From: Alphaproteobacteria bacterium
GTDB lineage: Bacteria; Pseudomonadota; Alphaproteobacteria; Sphingomonadales; Sphingomonadaceae
Direction: 5' to 3'
DNA length: 64,000 bases
Assembly (NCBI GenBank): GCA_030424845.1
Contig: JAUHWC010000001.1
Location: forward strand, 372,001-436,000
Shown here: one piece after another, positions 45,061 to 56,188 of the stretch
Layout: each line of letters starts with the position of its first letter
Position numbering within the stretch: position 1 is the stretch's first letter
Position numbers and translations under genes: made by a program
Notes under the pieces: model-generated
Told to the model about the DNA's origin: nothing
The model's input: only the letters and a program-made list of their open reading frames with translations
The model's database searches: none

Positions 45061-45855
45061 ATGGGTAAACGAGGCAAGGAAAAGAAACTGCGCGGCCGGG
45101 CCGGCCGGATGCAGGGCGGGCGTGGCTCAGGGCGCGCCACAGGGGGGAATGTCCGCCTGTGGGGGCGCCATGCGGTCGAGGCGGCGCTGAAGAACCCGGA
45201 CCGGGTGCACCACAAGCTGTGGGCAACGCGCGAAGGCGTCGAATCACTCGATGGCGAATTGCCGCCCGACTTTCCGCTGGAATATGCCGGTCCTGAAGAT
45301 CTTGCCCGGCTCGTGGCGCGCGATGCACCGCACCAGGGCCTGGTCCTGGAGTGCGACCCCCTGGCCGACCTGCACCTGGCGGACGTGCTGGATCCGCAGC
45401 CCAATCGCCCGCTGGTCGTGCTCGACCAGGTCACCGATCCGCACAACGTCGGGGCAATCATGCGCTCTTCCGCTGCCTTCGATGCCGCGGCCATCGTCAC
45501 GCAGGACCGGCATGCCCCGCCCGAAGGAGGCACGCTGGCCAAGTCAGCCTCCGGCGCGCTGGAGATCGTGCCGTGGGTGCGCGTGGTCAACCTTGCACGT
45601 GCGCTGGAGGAGATCGCCGAGGCCGGATACTGGCGGATCGGCCTTGCCGGTGAAGCCGAGGACGACTTCGCCAGCGCCCTGCCTGCAGGCCCGGTGGCGA
45701 TCGTGCTGGGCGCAGAAGGCGAAGGCATGCGCCACAATATCGCCGCGCATTGCGACAACCTGGCCCGCCTGCCCATCAGTAACGCGATGGAAAGCCTTAA
45801 CGTGTCCAATGCCGCAGCCATCGCGCTCTACGCAGTGGCATCTCGCACCAGCTAG
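45061..45855 (+). CDS. rlmB: 23S rRNA (guanosine-2'-O-)-methyltransferase RlmB (TrmH family)
   Basis: A SpoU/TrmH-family SAM methyltransferase of 264 aa. A basic N-terminus (MGKRGKEKKLRGRAGR) is followed by the substrate-binding domain with WGRHAVEAALKN, then the knot-fold motifs: LDQVTDPHNVGAIMRSS, IVLGAEGEGM and LPISNAMESLNVSNA. RlmB modifies G2251 of 23S rRNA; another TrmH-family target cannot be excluded. The start has AGGAA upstream. It lies on the opposite strand to tRNA-Tyr. Confidence 0.92.
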   Translation: MGKRGKEKKLRGRAGRMQGGRGSGRATGGNVRLWGRHAVEAALKNPDRVHHKLWATREGVESLDGELPPDFPLEYAGPEDLARLVARDAPHQGLVLECDPLADLHLADVLDPQPNRPLVVLDQVTDPHNVGAIMRSSAAFDAAAIVTQDRHAPPEGGTLAKSASGALEIVPWVRVVNLARALEEIAEAGYWRIGLAGEAEDDFASALPAGPVAIVLGAEGEGMRHNIAAHCDNLARLPISNAMESLNVSNAAAIALYAVASRTS

Positions 45856-45876
45856 ACCACAACAAGGCCCGACGAC

Positions 45877-46725
45877 ATGAGCATCCAGACTGCCGTTTCC
45901 GCACTGAAAGCCACCGCCTGCATCGCGGCAGGCCTTGCCCTGTCAGGCTGCTTCCTGACCCCGGGACAATTCGAGGCGACGCTGGACCTGCGCAAGTCAG
46001 GTGATTTCTCCTTCAGATACGATGGCGAAATCGTGATCTCGGCCATGTCGGACCTCGCGGAGATGGCCAATGCCGCCGAAATGGAAGAGGACTGCATCGA
46101 CGAGACCACGCTGGAATCGCGTCCCTGCACCGAGGCCGAACTGGCAGAACGCGCTGCCGAACAGGAACAGGGCATGGCCATGATGCAGGCCATGATGGGA
46201 AGCGCCGACTTTACGGACCCCGAGGCTGCCGAACAGTTCGCCACCGATCTGGAGCGGCAGGCCGGCTGGAACAGCGTGACCCACCTGGGCAATGGCGTGT
46301 TTGATGTCGAATTCGGCATCGCCAGCAGGCTGACGCATGATTTTACCTTCCCCTCCCTTGAAGGCTTCCCGATGGGCAACGCTTTCGTCACCGCCACCTT
46401 GCGCAAGGATAACCGGGTGCGCGTGGATGCCACCGGCTTTGCCGTACAAGGTGCAAACCCGATGCAGGCCCTGATGATGGGCGGCATGGCGATGGCCAAT
46501 GCCCAGCCGCAGGACGGCAAGGCCAAGGCCAAGTCCAATCAAGCCGCCCAGGCACCCGAGATGCCGCAGATGAACGGCACATTCCGCATCATCACCGATG
46601 GTGCGATCCTGGCGAACAATACCGAGGAAGGACCGCGCGAAAGCCAGGGGCTGCAAGTTCTGGAATGGATGATCGAGCCGACCACCGCCATCGCGCCCAC
46701 CGCCCTGATCCGGTTGGAGCCGTAA
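45877..46725 (+). CDS. hypothetical lipoprotein
   Basis: A 282-aa protein with a lipoprotein signal peptide; the lipobox LALSGC places the modified cysteine at residue 25. The mature part begins with a LDLRKSGDFSFRYDGEIVI strand region and contains a Met-rich helical section (MAMMQAMMGSADF) and a second one near 195-210. It is about 20 bases after rlmB and ends at a strong bidirectional terminator. I do not recognise the family beyond that; no function is assigned. Confidence 0.75.
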   Translation: MSIQTAVSALKATACIAAGLALSGCFLTPGQFEATLDLRKSGDFSFRYDGEIVISAMSDLAEMANAAEMEEDCIDETTLESRPCTEAELAERAAEQEQGMAMMQAMMGSADFTDPEAAEQFATDLERQAGWNSVTHLGNGVFDVEFGIASRLTHDFTFPSLEGFPMGNAFVTATLRKDNRVRVDATGFAVQGANPMQALMMGGMAMANAQPQDGKAKAKSNQAAQAPEMPQMNGTFRIITDGAILANNTEEGPRESQGLQVLEWMIEPTTAIAPTALIRLEP

Positions 46726-46750
46726 ACCCGCGCAAGAGACCGGAAAAGGA

Positions 46751-46783
46751 AAAGGCCGCTGCCCTTTTGGGGAAGCGGCCTTT
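46751..46783. terminator. bidirectional rho-independent terminator
   Basis: A perfect 10-base inverted repeat AAAGGCCGCT / AGCGGCCTTT with a 13-base spacer. A-rich flank on one side and T-rich on the other let it serve both the lipoprotein gene (plus) and the HU gene (minus). Confidence 0.88.
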
Positions 46784-46825
46784 CTCCTGCCACCCGTCAG
46801 ACGGGCAGCACCAGGAAATTCCGGA

Positions 46826-47098
46826 TCAGTTCACGGCGTCCTTCAGGCCCTTGCCGGCCTTGAACTTGGGCTGGGTCGATGCTGCGATCTGCATCGGTTC
46901 GCCGGTGCGCGGGTTGCGGCCGGTGGACGCCTTGCGCTTGGCAACCGAGAAGGTTCCGAAACCAACCAGGCGCACTTCATCGCCCTTCGATAGCGTGCTG
47001 GTGATCGTATCGAACACGCTTTCAACAGCCTTCGTCGCATCATTGCGAGAGAGACCGCTCGATTCCGCGACGGCACCGATCAGTTCGTTCTTGTTCAT
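46826..47098 (-). CDS. hup: DNA-binding protein HU
   Basis: A 90-aa nucleoid protein of the HU/IHF family. MNKNELIGAVAESSGLS, VGFGTFSVAKRKASTGRNP and TGEPMQIAAS are typical; GRNPRTG is the DNA-intercalating arm region. The 250 bases upstream, before the lon stop, contain no gene and should hold its promoter. It sits directly downstream of lon, as in many proteobacteria. Confidence 0.96.
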   Translation of the reverse strand: MNKNELIGAVAESSGLSRNDATKAVESVFDTITSTLSKGDEVRLVGFGTFSVAKRKASTGRNPRTGEPMQIAASTQPKFKAGKGLKDAVN

Positions 47099-47348
47099 CG
47101 TCTGAGTAACCCCCTCACTCTTGTATTCTCTGTCCGTTTCAAATCGCGCTGCGATTAGCGGAAGAGTTGAGCGAGTTTTCCACGCCCTGTCTAGGGGTAA
47201 GGGCGGAGGAAAGGGCGATTCGTGGCATTTTAACGGCTCGTCACCGCTGAATCGCCGCCACAAGGACGTATTGCAAGCGCGAGGCTTCCTGCACCAGCCG
47301 AATTGCGGCGCGAGTCGCTGCAATGCAGCAACCCGCTCCAAAGTCGAA

Positions 47349-49733
<2,385 letters not shown>

Positions 49734-49765
49734 CTCAGGTAATCCGTATCAGTGTTCACGACGGA

Positions 49766-49793
49766 ATATGGGGACGCACCCCCTGCCCTGCAA
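49766..49793 (-). promoter_or_regulatory. sigma-32 (heat-shock) promoter candidate for lon
   Basis: On the minus strand: TTGCAG, a 14-base spacer, then CCCCATAT, followed by the lon start about 32 bases later. CCCCATAT matches the -10 consensus CCCCATnT exactly and the spacing is right; the -35 element matches TTGAAx only in part. The -35 overlaps a 13-base palindrome (CCTGCATTGCAGG, 49787-49799) that may be an operator. Confidence 0.5.
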
Positions 49794-49979
49794 TGCAGGA
49801 CTTGGCCGGGGCTGTGGATGGGGTGGTCATCGGCGGGCGATGGAACACATGGAACACGGTTCTGGGGGAGGAATTTCGGATGGACCAGCGAGGGCACAAG
49901 GCGCGAAATTCAGGGTTGCTGTTTGCCGGTAACATACCGCCAGTTGGACCAGGATGGCGAAGGTAGGAAAGTCCAGCTC

Positions 49980-50804
49980 TCAACGGAAGTAGATGACATC
50001 CATTGAGTCCATCGACGGAACGCCATTCCCCGCACTATCTCTAGCTGGCTGATATTCCGCCAACTCCATGACCGCCTCGCAGGTGTAGTGACTGAGGTCG
50101 GCATACCTTTCACTGGCATTCTGGACACAGCCTGTAGGCTTTCCATCAGAACCAATGACAACGCGAACGGAAATGGTGACCCGACCGGATCTCGGCAACG
50201 CGCGGCGTGGCGCATCCTCGATGATCTTGTTAGCCCAAATTTGAAAATTGTTCCTCTGTGCATACTCAACAGAAGTTCGAGCCAATTCCACATCAAGCCC
50301 CCAGCCTGAAAGCAAATCGTCGACACAGGTATCAAGCGCGTCAAGCAATGGACCAAGATCACCGGTTTGCAGCATCACCGGAGATTCAAACGCGTTGGTC
50401 ACCATCACGCCATTCAGCTTCCTCGCCTCGCCCCAATCGTCGGGTTGAAGCTCCACATAGAGCAGGGCTCCGTTGAACGAACGCCGCAGTCGCATGGTCC
50501 CAACGTGCGGAAGCCGGATGGGTTCGCCTTCACCAGTCAAACTCAAGGTTACGTCGCCGCTTCCTTCGCCTACGTCGGTGCTGAGGAGAACAATTTTTGA
50601 GTGAGCGCCGAGGCTGGCCTTCTCGAACCGTAAGAAAATCGCACCCTGATCAGATGCAAAGTCTCTTCGCGCAATGCAATCTTGTTCGGCATACTCCAGC
50701 AGCCAATCCGAGGATGGTGTCGCAATGAGGACTGGCTCTTGTGCGCCCACCGGGCTGGCTGATAATGCCACCGCCATTCCAATCACTCCAGGCAGATACC
50801 GCAT
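49980..50804 (-). CDS. exported TonB-C-like protein of unknown function
   Basis: A 274-aa secreted protein: signal peptide (about 1-21, ending PVGA) and then a long periplasmic region. Residues about 205-274 resemble a TonB C-terminal domain (GRVTISVRVVIGSDGKPTGC, CEAVMELAEYQPARDSAGN). The membrane helix and proline-rich spacer of genuine TonB are missing, so it is not a typical energy transducer. Its base composition is more AT-rich than its neighbours, a hint of recent acquisition. It stands alone between lon and ebfC. Confidence 0.6.
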   Translation of the reverse strand: MRYLPGVIGMAVALSASPVGAQEPVLIATPSSDWLLEYAEQDCIARRDFASDQGAIFLRFEKASLGAHSKIVLLSTDVGEGSGDVTLSLTGEGEPIRLPHVGTMRLRRSFNGALLYVELQPDDWGEARKLNGVMVTNAFESPVMLQTGDLGPLLDALDTCVDDLLSGWGLDVELARTSVEYAQRNNFQIWANKIIEDAPRRALPRSGRVTISVRVVIGSDGKPTGCVQNASERYADLSHYTCEAVMELAEYQPARDSAGNGVPSMDSMDVIYFR

Positions 50805-50865
50805 CCCTCTCCCCCATTGCTTTGATTGGAAAGGATTATTATTCAGCGAGAAGCTGAACGCAAGC

Positions 50866-51207
50866 CTAACCCATGCCGGGCAGCTTGAAGCCCGGCGGCA
50901 GGCCCATGCCGCTCTGCATTTTCTTCATTTCCTCGTTCGCCGCGCGGTCTGCCTTGTCGCGCGCGTCATTGAAGGCAGCGGTGATCAGGTCTTCGAGGAT
51001 CTGCTTTTCCTCCGGCACCATCAGGCTGTCATCGATGGCAACGCCGAGGATGCGGCCCTTGGCGCTGGCGCGGATCTTGACCAGCCCGCCGCCCGAGGCG
51101 CCTTCCACCTCGATATTGTCCAGCTTCACCTGGACCTCGTTCATTTCCTTCTGGATATTTGCAGCCGCTTCCTGCGCAGCCTTGAGCATTTCTTCCATCG
51201 ATTGCAT
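50866..51207 (-). CDS. ebfC: nucleoid-associated protein, YbaB/EbfC family
   Basis: A small DNA-binding protein of 113 aa, the YbaB/EbfC family. SMEEMLKAAQEAAANIQKEM and a VEGASGGGLVKIRASAKGRI motif are typical, as is the C-terminal Met/Gly-rich tail. It lies just downstream of dnaX, a near-universal arrangement, probably co-transcribed. Confidence 0.95.
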   Translation of the reverse strand: MQSMEEMLKAAQEAAANIQKEMNEVQVKLDNIEVEGASGGGLVKIRASAKGRILGVAIDDSLMVPEEKQILEDLITAAFNDARDKADRAANEEMKKMQSGMGLPPGFKLPGMG

Positions 51208-51237
51208 CGCTCGGTTCTTTCAGTCCGAAGGGGCCTG

Positions 51238-53097
51238 TCAGGCCCGCTTGCTCCATTGTCTTTCAGCCACGAGGTTGTCCTCGGGGTCGATGATTTCCGC
51301 ATCCGGGAACGCGGCCAGCGCGGATCGCACCAGCGGGTGGTTGCGAACACGTTCGGCCTCGGCGGCTTTCAGCGCCTCTTCCCGCTCGCGGAGGGATGGT
51401 GCGCCTTCCGCCTCGCCCCGGGCAACGTCCCACCGCTCGCCAGTGGCGCGCAGCAGGGCATCGCGCAGTTCCGGGGCGAAATCCTCTGCCATCCCGGCCG
51501 GCTGGTTGTACCGCAGATAGCCGTTGCGCAGTTCGATCACGCGGACCCAGTCCCGCATGATCTGGCCAATGCGCAAGAGCCCTTCCTGTTCCACACGGTC
51601 GCACAGGATGGTCCATTCTATATCGGCATCGGGCATGCTGCCGCTGGCCTGAGAGGCAACCGGGGCACCTTCTGAACTGGCCGCAGAAGCGGCGGGTGAA
51701 GCCGCCACGCCCTTTTCAGCCGCATCCTTCAGCAGCTTCGCAAGCTTGCCGGGATCGGGCATGTCGGCGGCATGCAGCACCCGCAGCAGCGCCATTTCCG
51801 CAGCGACCAGCGGATCGGGCGCACCGCGCACTTCGTCATGGCCCTTCAGCAGCAATTGCCACAAACGGTGGACCTGCCCTGCCGAAAGCCGCCCGGCCCA
51901 TTCGCCTATGTCGCGCTTTTCCTCCTCGGAAACCCCGTCCGCCTCGCCCTCGCCGATCTGCGTCACGGCGATCCGGTGGGTCAGTTCCATCAGCGAGCGC
52001 ATGAGCGCGAGCGGTTCCACGCCCAGCGAATACTGGTCCTGCACAGCCTTGAGCAGGCTCCCGGGATCACCTTCCAGCAAATGCGCGAACAACCGGCGGC
52101 GCGCGCCCTTGTCCGCAAGGCCCAGCATCTCGCGCACCTTGGCCGCGGTGACCAGCGTTGCGCCATCGCCGGAATCCATGTCCGCATGGGCAATCGCCTG
52201 GTCAAGGATCGACAGGCCATCGCGCGCCGAACCTTCGGCAGCCGCGGCGACCATGGCGATCGCCTCGTCCTCTGCCTCGACACCTTCCTGGCGGCAGACA
52301 TTGGCAAAGTGGCTTTGCAGCAATTCCGCCGGGATTCGCCTGAGGTCGAAGCGCTGGCAGCGTGACAGGACCGTGACCGGCAGCTTGTCCACCTCGGTGG
52401 TGGCGAAGAGGAACTTCACATGCGCGGGCGGTTCCTCCAGCGTCTTGAGCAAGGCGTTGAACGCATTGCGCGAGAGCATGTGGACTTCGTCGATGATGTA
52501 GATCTTGTAGCGCGCCGACACGGCAGCATAGCGCACCGCTTCGATGATTTCGCGCACGTCGTCCACGCCGGTGTGGCTGGCAGCGTCCATCTCGATCACG
52601 TCGATATGGCGGCCTTCGGCAATCGCCTTGCACGGCTCGCACTGGCCGCACGGGTTGATGGTGGGACCACCCTGCCCAACCGGCCCCACGCAGTTGAGTG
52701 CCTTGGCGATCAGGCGAGCGGTGGAGGTCTTGCCCACCCCGCGGACCCCGGTCATCAGGAAGGCATGGGCCAGCCGGTCGCGCTCGATCGCATTGCCAAG
52801 CGTGCGGACCATCGGCTCCTGTCCGATGAGCTCGCTGAATGTCTGGGGACGATATTTGCGGGCCAGCACGCGATAGGGCTGCGCGGCCTCCTCAGCCTTG
52901 GCGACAGGCGCAGCGGTCTGCGCCGGGGCAGCAGCGCCTTCCGGCATGGCAGCGGTGGGTTCTGGCCTGGGCGGTTCGGGATCACCGAACATGGCCGACT
53001 GACCGGCAGCTTCCAGCTCGGCCGCAGACGGCTTTTCCTCTTCCTCCTGCTCCTCGTCCCAGGGCGGAGTGTCCATTTCGTCCGGTGAATCACCCAT
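51238..53097 (-). CDS. dnaX: DNA polymerase III tau/gamma subunit
   Basis: Clamp-loader subunit, 619 aa. Unlike E. coli DnaX it carries about 65 extra N-terminal residues, acidic and Pro/Ala-rich, before the conserved YRVLARKYRPQTF. The AAA+ domain has Walker A GVRGVGKT (117-124), four zinc cysteines (136, 150, 153, 156) and the DEVHMLSRNAFNALLK segment. A linker and tau-specific C-terminus follow. A programmed frameshift site for gamma was not evident. It sits downstream of the SRP RNA and upstream of ebfC. Confidence 0.95.
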   Translation of the reverse strand: MGDSPDEMDTPPWDEEQEEEEKPSAAELEAAGQSAMFGDPEPPRPEPTAAMPEGAAAPAQTAAPVAKAEEAAQPYRVLARKYRPQTFSELIGQEPMVRTLGNAIERDRLAHAFLMTGVRGVGKTSTARLIAKALNCVGPVGQGGPTINPCGQCEPCKAIAEGRHIDVIEMDAASHTGVDDVREIIEAVRYAAVSARYKIYIIDEVHMLSRNAFNALLKTLEEPPAHVKFLFATTEVDKLPVTVLSRCQRFDLRRIPAELLQSHFANVCRQEGVEAEDEAIAMVAAAAEGSARDGLSILDQAIAHADMDSGDGATLVTAAKVREMLGLADKGARRRLFAHLLEGDPGSLLKAVQDQYSLGVEPLALMRSLMELTHRIAVTQIGEGEADGVSEEEKRDIGEWAGRLSAGQVHRLWQLLLKGHDEVRGAPDPLVAAEMALLRVLHAADMPDPGKLAKLLKDAAEKGVAASPAASAASSEGAPVASQASGSMPDADIEWTILCDRVEQEGLLRIGQIMRDWVRVIELRNGYLRYNQPAGMAEDFAPELRDALLRATGERWDVARGEAEGAPSLREREEALKAAEAERVRNHPLVRSALAAFPDAEIIDPEDNLVAERQWSKRA

Positions 53098-53148
53098 GCG
53101 GGTTTTGTTACGCGCTCACGCCGCGAATGTCATGCCGAAGGATGTGGG

Positions 53149-53240
53149 AAAAAGGAGCCGAGCGACCCGCCGCAATTCACCTGGGCTGCTTCCTTCCGGA
53201 CCTGACCCGGTGAGCGAACGCAAACGTCCACCCGACTCCC
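53149..53240 (-). ncRNA. ffs: signal recognition particle RNA (4.5S type)
   Basis: The minus strand contains the highly conserved apical loop GGTCAGGTCCGGAAGGAAG with CAGCCC, flanked by pairing arms; GAGTCG near the 5' end pairs with CGGCTC near the 3' end, followed by TTTTT. The ends are estimated to within about 10 bases. It is 50 bases upstream of dnaX on the same strand; FtsY, its receptor, is in the same window. Confidence 0.9.
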
Positions 53241-53312
53241 GGGCGGGCATATGGCTTTCCTGCGTTGCAGAATCAAGTGCGAGCTTGCGCAGCCATCGCG
53301 CGCCAGCGCGGC

Positions 53313-53591
53313 TCAGCGGAAATTGTCGGCGTAGGCCTGGATCTTGAGGCGCTTGGGCGGCACCGTGTGCACGATCGCGTCAATGCCGTATTTCTCGGCA
53401 TAGGCCTTGGCTTCTTCCGCGCTGGCGAACTTGAGCTGCACTTGGCTCTGCGTGTCGCCACTGCCTGCCCAGCCCATCAGCGGGTCAGCCTTCTTGGCTT
53501 CCGCCGGGACGAAATCGAGGATCCACTGGTCCACCAGAGCCTTGCCGCTCTGCATGGCATTTTTCGGGCGTTTGTAGATGCGTGCCTGCAT
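53313..53591 (-). CDS. ETC complex I subunit (NDUFS4-like)
   Basis: A 92-aa protein of the NDUFS4/18-kDa complex I accessory family, found in alphaproteobacteria and mitochondria. MQARIYKRPKNAMQSGKALVDQWILDF and LMGWAGSGDTQSQVQLKF are the family hallmarks, and the C-terminus has IVHTVPPKRLKIQAYADNF. It is full length for bacterial members and lies downstream of hrpB on the same strand. Confidence 0.92.
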   Translation of the reverse strand: MQARIYKRPKNAMQSGKALVDQWILDFVPAEAKKADPLMGWAGSGDTQSQVQLKFASAEEAKAYAEKYGIDAIVHTVPPKRLKIQAYADNFR

Positions 53592-53624
53592 GGGAAAGTC
53601 CTTTGATGATTCTCGGGCGGAGAA

Positions 53625-56048
53625 TCAAGTGCGGTTGAACGCGTTCTTGGTCTTCAGGCTCGGCTTTTCCGCCCACGGTTCATCCGGCCAGCGGTGCTTG
53701 GGATAGCGACCCTTGCCGTCCTTCTGCACATCACGCCACGAGCCTTGCCAGAATCCGGGCAGGTCGCGCGTTGCCTGCATCGGCTTGCCACCGGGATCGG
53801 TCAGCTTGAGCAGCAAGGGCGTGTCGCCGATCATCGGATGCCGATCCAGCCCGAACACGGCCTGCACGCGCACCTCCACGCAAGGCGCATCATCGCCGGC
53901 ATAGTCGATGGGGTGGCTGGTGCCCGCGGGGCTGGCAAATTCGCGCGGAGCCAGCCTGTCGAGTTGCTGGCGTTCATCCCACGTCAGCCGGGCAAGCAGT
54001 GCATCGGTCAGCGGCCCCTTGGCCACTTTCAGGTCGCGCCTGCCATGCAGCAACGGGGCGAGCCAATCCTGCGCATCTGCCGCCAGCCGCTCCGGCGAGA
54101 GCACCTCCAGGCCTGCGTAGCGTGCCCTCGCCAACAGCTCGGCAGGGAGCAGTTCCCCCAGTTTGTCCACAAACTTATCCACAAGCAGGTCGACCAGCAC
54201 CTGCGGGTCCGGATCCGGGTCCGGGCCGCTCTTGAGCGTTATCGCTCCAAGGCGGCGTTCCAGCCGCGCTTCCACGCGCCCCTCGCTCGCATTCCAGCGG
54301 GCAACGGTGCGCTCCTCGACAAGGTGATGCAGGTGCCTTTCGACATCGGCCTGGCCGAGTTCCGCCGCCGCCGTGATCCGCGCGCCCTTGGCTTGTCCCT
54401 GTGCGTCCGCGATCACCAGCCATTCGGCACGGCAGAGCGATGATGCCTCGTCCAGCGTGTAACCGCGACCGCCCGCCGATATCCAGTTGCGCCCTTCCCC
54501 GTCGCGACGGCGGGCAATGTTGTCAGGCATGGCAAAGGCGGGGAACAGCGCCGGATTGATGCCCTGCCCCTCCGCACCGGAAACCAGACTTTCGGCGGAT
54601 CCCGCCCAGCGATCCGCCAGCTTGCGCGCTGTATCCGCTCGGTTCGAGCGATCCGAGTTCCAGCGATCCAGCCGCGCAAGCAGGTCTTCCCCTCGCCCGC
54701 CCAGTCCGCGCTCCTGGGCCAGCAGCACCAGTCGCGCAGCATCGCGTGCCTGGCCCGCTTCGGCCCCGAACAGCACGGCGGCACCGTGCACCGGATCAAG
54801 CGGCAGGTTCGATACCTTGTTGCCCCATGGCGTGATCTTGCCTTCAGCATCGAGCGCGCCCGCCTTCTCCAGCCGTTCCCGCGCTGCTGCAAGAGCCGGC
54901 GCAGGAGGCGGATCGAGCCATTGCAGGCTGTCAGGCGCCATGCCCCAGCGCGCCAGCGAGAGGCACAGCGGTGCCAGGTCTGCCTGAAGGATCTCCGGCG
55001 GGTCGAACTTCTCTCGACCGGCATGGCCGCCTTCTTCCCACAGGCGATAGGCGACACCCGGCCCCTGGCGAGCGGCGCGCCCCGCCCTTTGCGCCGAGGA
55101 AGCCTGGCTTGCCCGGCGGGTGACGAGGTGGGTCACGCCTGCCGCAACGTCATATTCCGCCCGGCGCGACAGGCCGCTGTCCACCACCACGGACACTCCA
55201 TCGAGCGTAATCGATGTTTCTGCGATGCTGGTGGCAAGGACGATGCGGCGACGACCCTGCGGATCGCGGCGGATGGCAGCACGCTGGTCCTGGGGTTGCA
55301 CCTGGCCGTGCAGCGGCAGGACCGGCACGCCTTTCAGCTTCTCTTCCAGCCGTTCCTGCACGCGGGATATTTCCCCCACGCCCGGCAGGAAAGCGAGGAT
55401 ATCGCCCTCCTCCTGCCGCCACGCAGCCAATATGGCTGACGTCATGGCCTCTTCGATCCGCTTTTCCGGGCTCGAGCCGAGCCATTCGATCCGCAGCGGA
55501 TGGGCCTTGCCCTCGCTTTCGACCACCGGCGCGTCATCACCCATCAAACCGGCAAAGCGCGCACCGTCGATCGTGGCGGACATGACCAGCAGGCGCAGGT
55601 CTTCGCGCAGGATCGCCTGCGTTTCCAATGCCAGCGCCAGGGCGAAATCGCTGTCGAGATTGCGCTCGTGCGCTTCGTCGAACAGCACGGCGGAAACGCC
55701 GGGCAGTTCCTGGTCAGCCAGGATCCGCGAGACGAAGATCGCTTCGGTCATCACCACGACGCGGGTACTTGCACCTGTGCGGCTGTCCATGCGCGTCTGG
55801 TAGCCCACGGTTTCGCCGGGCTTTTCGCCCAGCATCTCGGCCATGCGCTCCGCTGCTGCGCGTGCGGCGACGCGGCGGGGGCTGAGGACGAGCACCTGCC
55901 CGCGGCACCATTCCTCTCCGATCAGCGCAGGCGCGACAGCCGTGGTCTTGCCCGCACCCGGTGGCGCAACCAGCACGGCGGAACTGTGGCTGTGCAAGGC
56001 AGCGAGCAATTCCGGCAGCACGGCATTTATGGGAAGGTCTTGAGCCAT
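53625..56048 (-). CDS. hrpB: ATP-dependent helicase HrpB
   Basis: A DEAH-box helicase of 807 aa. Walker A is GAPGAGKTTAV, followed by LFDEAHERN, then the SAT motif VMSATIDG and motif VI QRAGRAARQGPG. The C-terminal OB-like region has the HrpB-specific features, including FASPAGTSHPIDY and a conserved end DVQKDGKGRYPKHRWPDEP. The biological substrate is not defined. Confidence 0.94.
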   Translation of the reverse strand: MAQDLPINAVLPELLAALHSHSSAVLVAPPGAGKTTAVAPALIGEEWCRGQVLVLSPRRVAARAAAERMAEMLGEKPGETVGYQTRMDSRTGASTRVVVMTEAIFVSRILADQELPGVSAVLFDEAHERNLDSDFALALALETQAILREDLRLLVMSATIDGARFAGLMGDDAPVVESEGKAHPLRIEWLGSSPEKRIEEAMTSAILAAWRQEEGDILAFLPGVGEISRVQERLEEKLKGVPVLPLHGQVQPQDQRAAIRRDPQGRRRIVLATSIAETSITLDGVSVVVDSGLSRRAEYDVAAGVTHLVTRRASQASSAQRAGRAARQGPGVAYRLWEEGGHAGREKFDPPEILQADLAPLCLSLARWGMAPDSLQWLDPPPAPALAAARERLEKAGALDAEGKITPWGNKVSNLPLDPVHGAAVLFGAEAGQARDAARLVLLAQERGLGGRGEDLLARLDRWNSDRSNRADTARKLADRWAGSAESLVSGAEGQGINPALFPAFAMPDNIARRRDGEGRNWISAGGRGYTLDEASSLCRAEWLVIADAQGQAKGARITAAAELGQADVERHLHHLVEERTVARWNASEGRVEARLERRLGAITLKSGPDPDPDPQVLVDLLVDKFVDKLGELLPAELLARARYAGLEVLSPERLAADAQDWLAPLLHGRRDLKVAKGPLTDALLARLTWDERQQLDRLAPREFASPAGTSHPIDYAGDDAPCVEVRVQAVFGLDRHPMIGDTPLLLKLTDPGGKPMQATRDLPGFWQGSWRDVQKDGKGRYPKHRWPDEPWAEKPSLKTKNAFNRT

Positions 56049-56188
56049 GGACTCAACGCCGTTCGTGCTGAGCTTGTCGAAGCACCGTTCTTCCTTTCGG
56101 AACCACGACTAGAGAAAATGCCGGCCCTTCGGAAGCGAAGCTGTCGCTATGCGACACTGGCCCCGGGGCGAACGGGGGTTGGTAAGGA

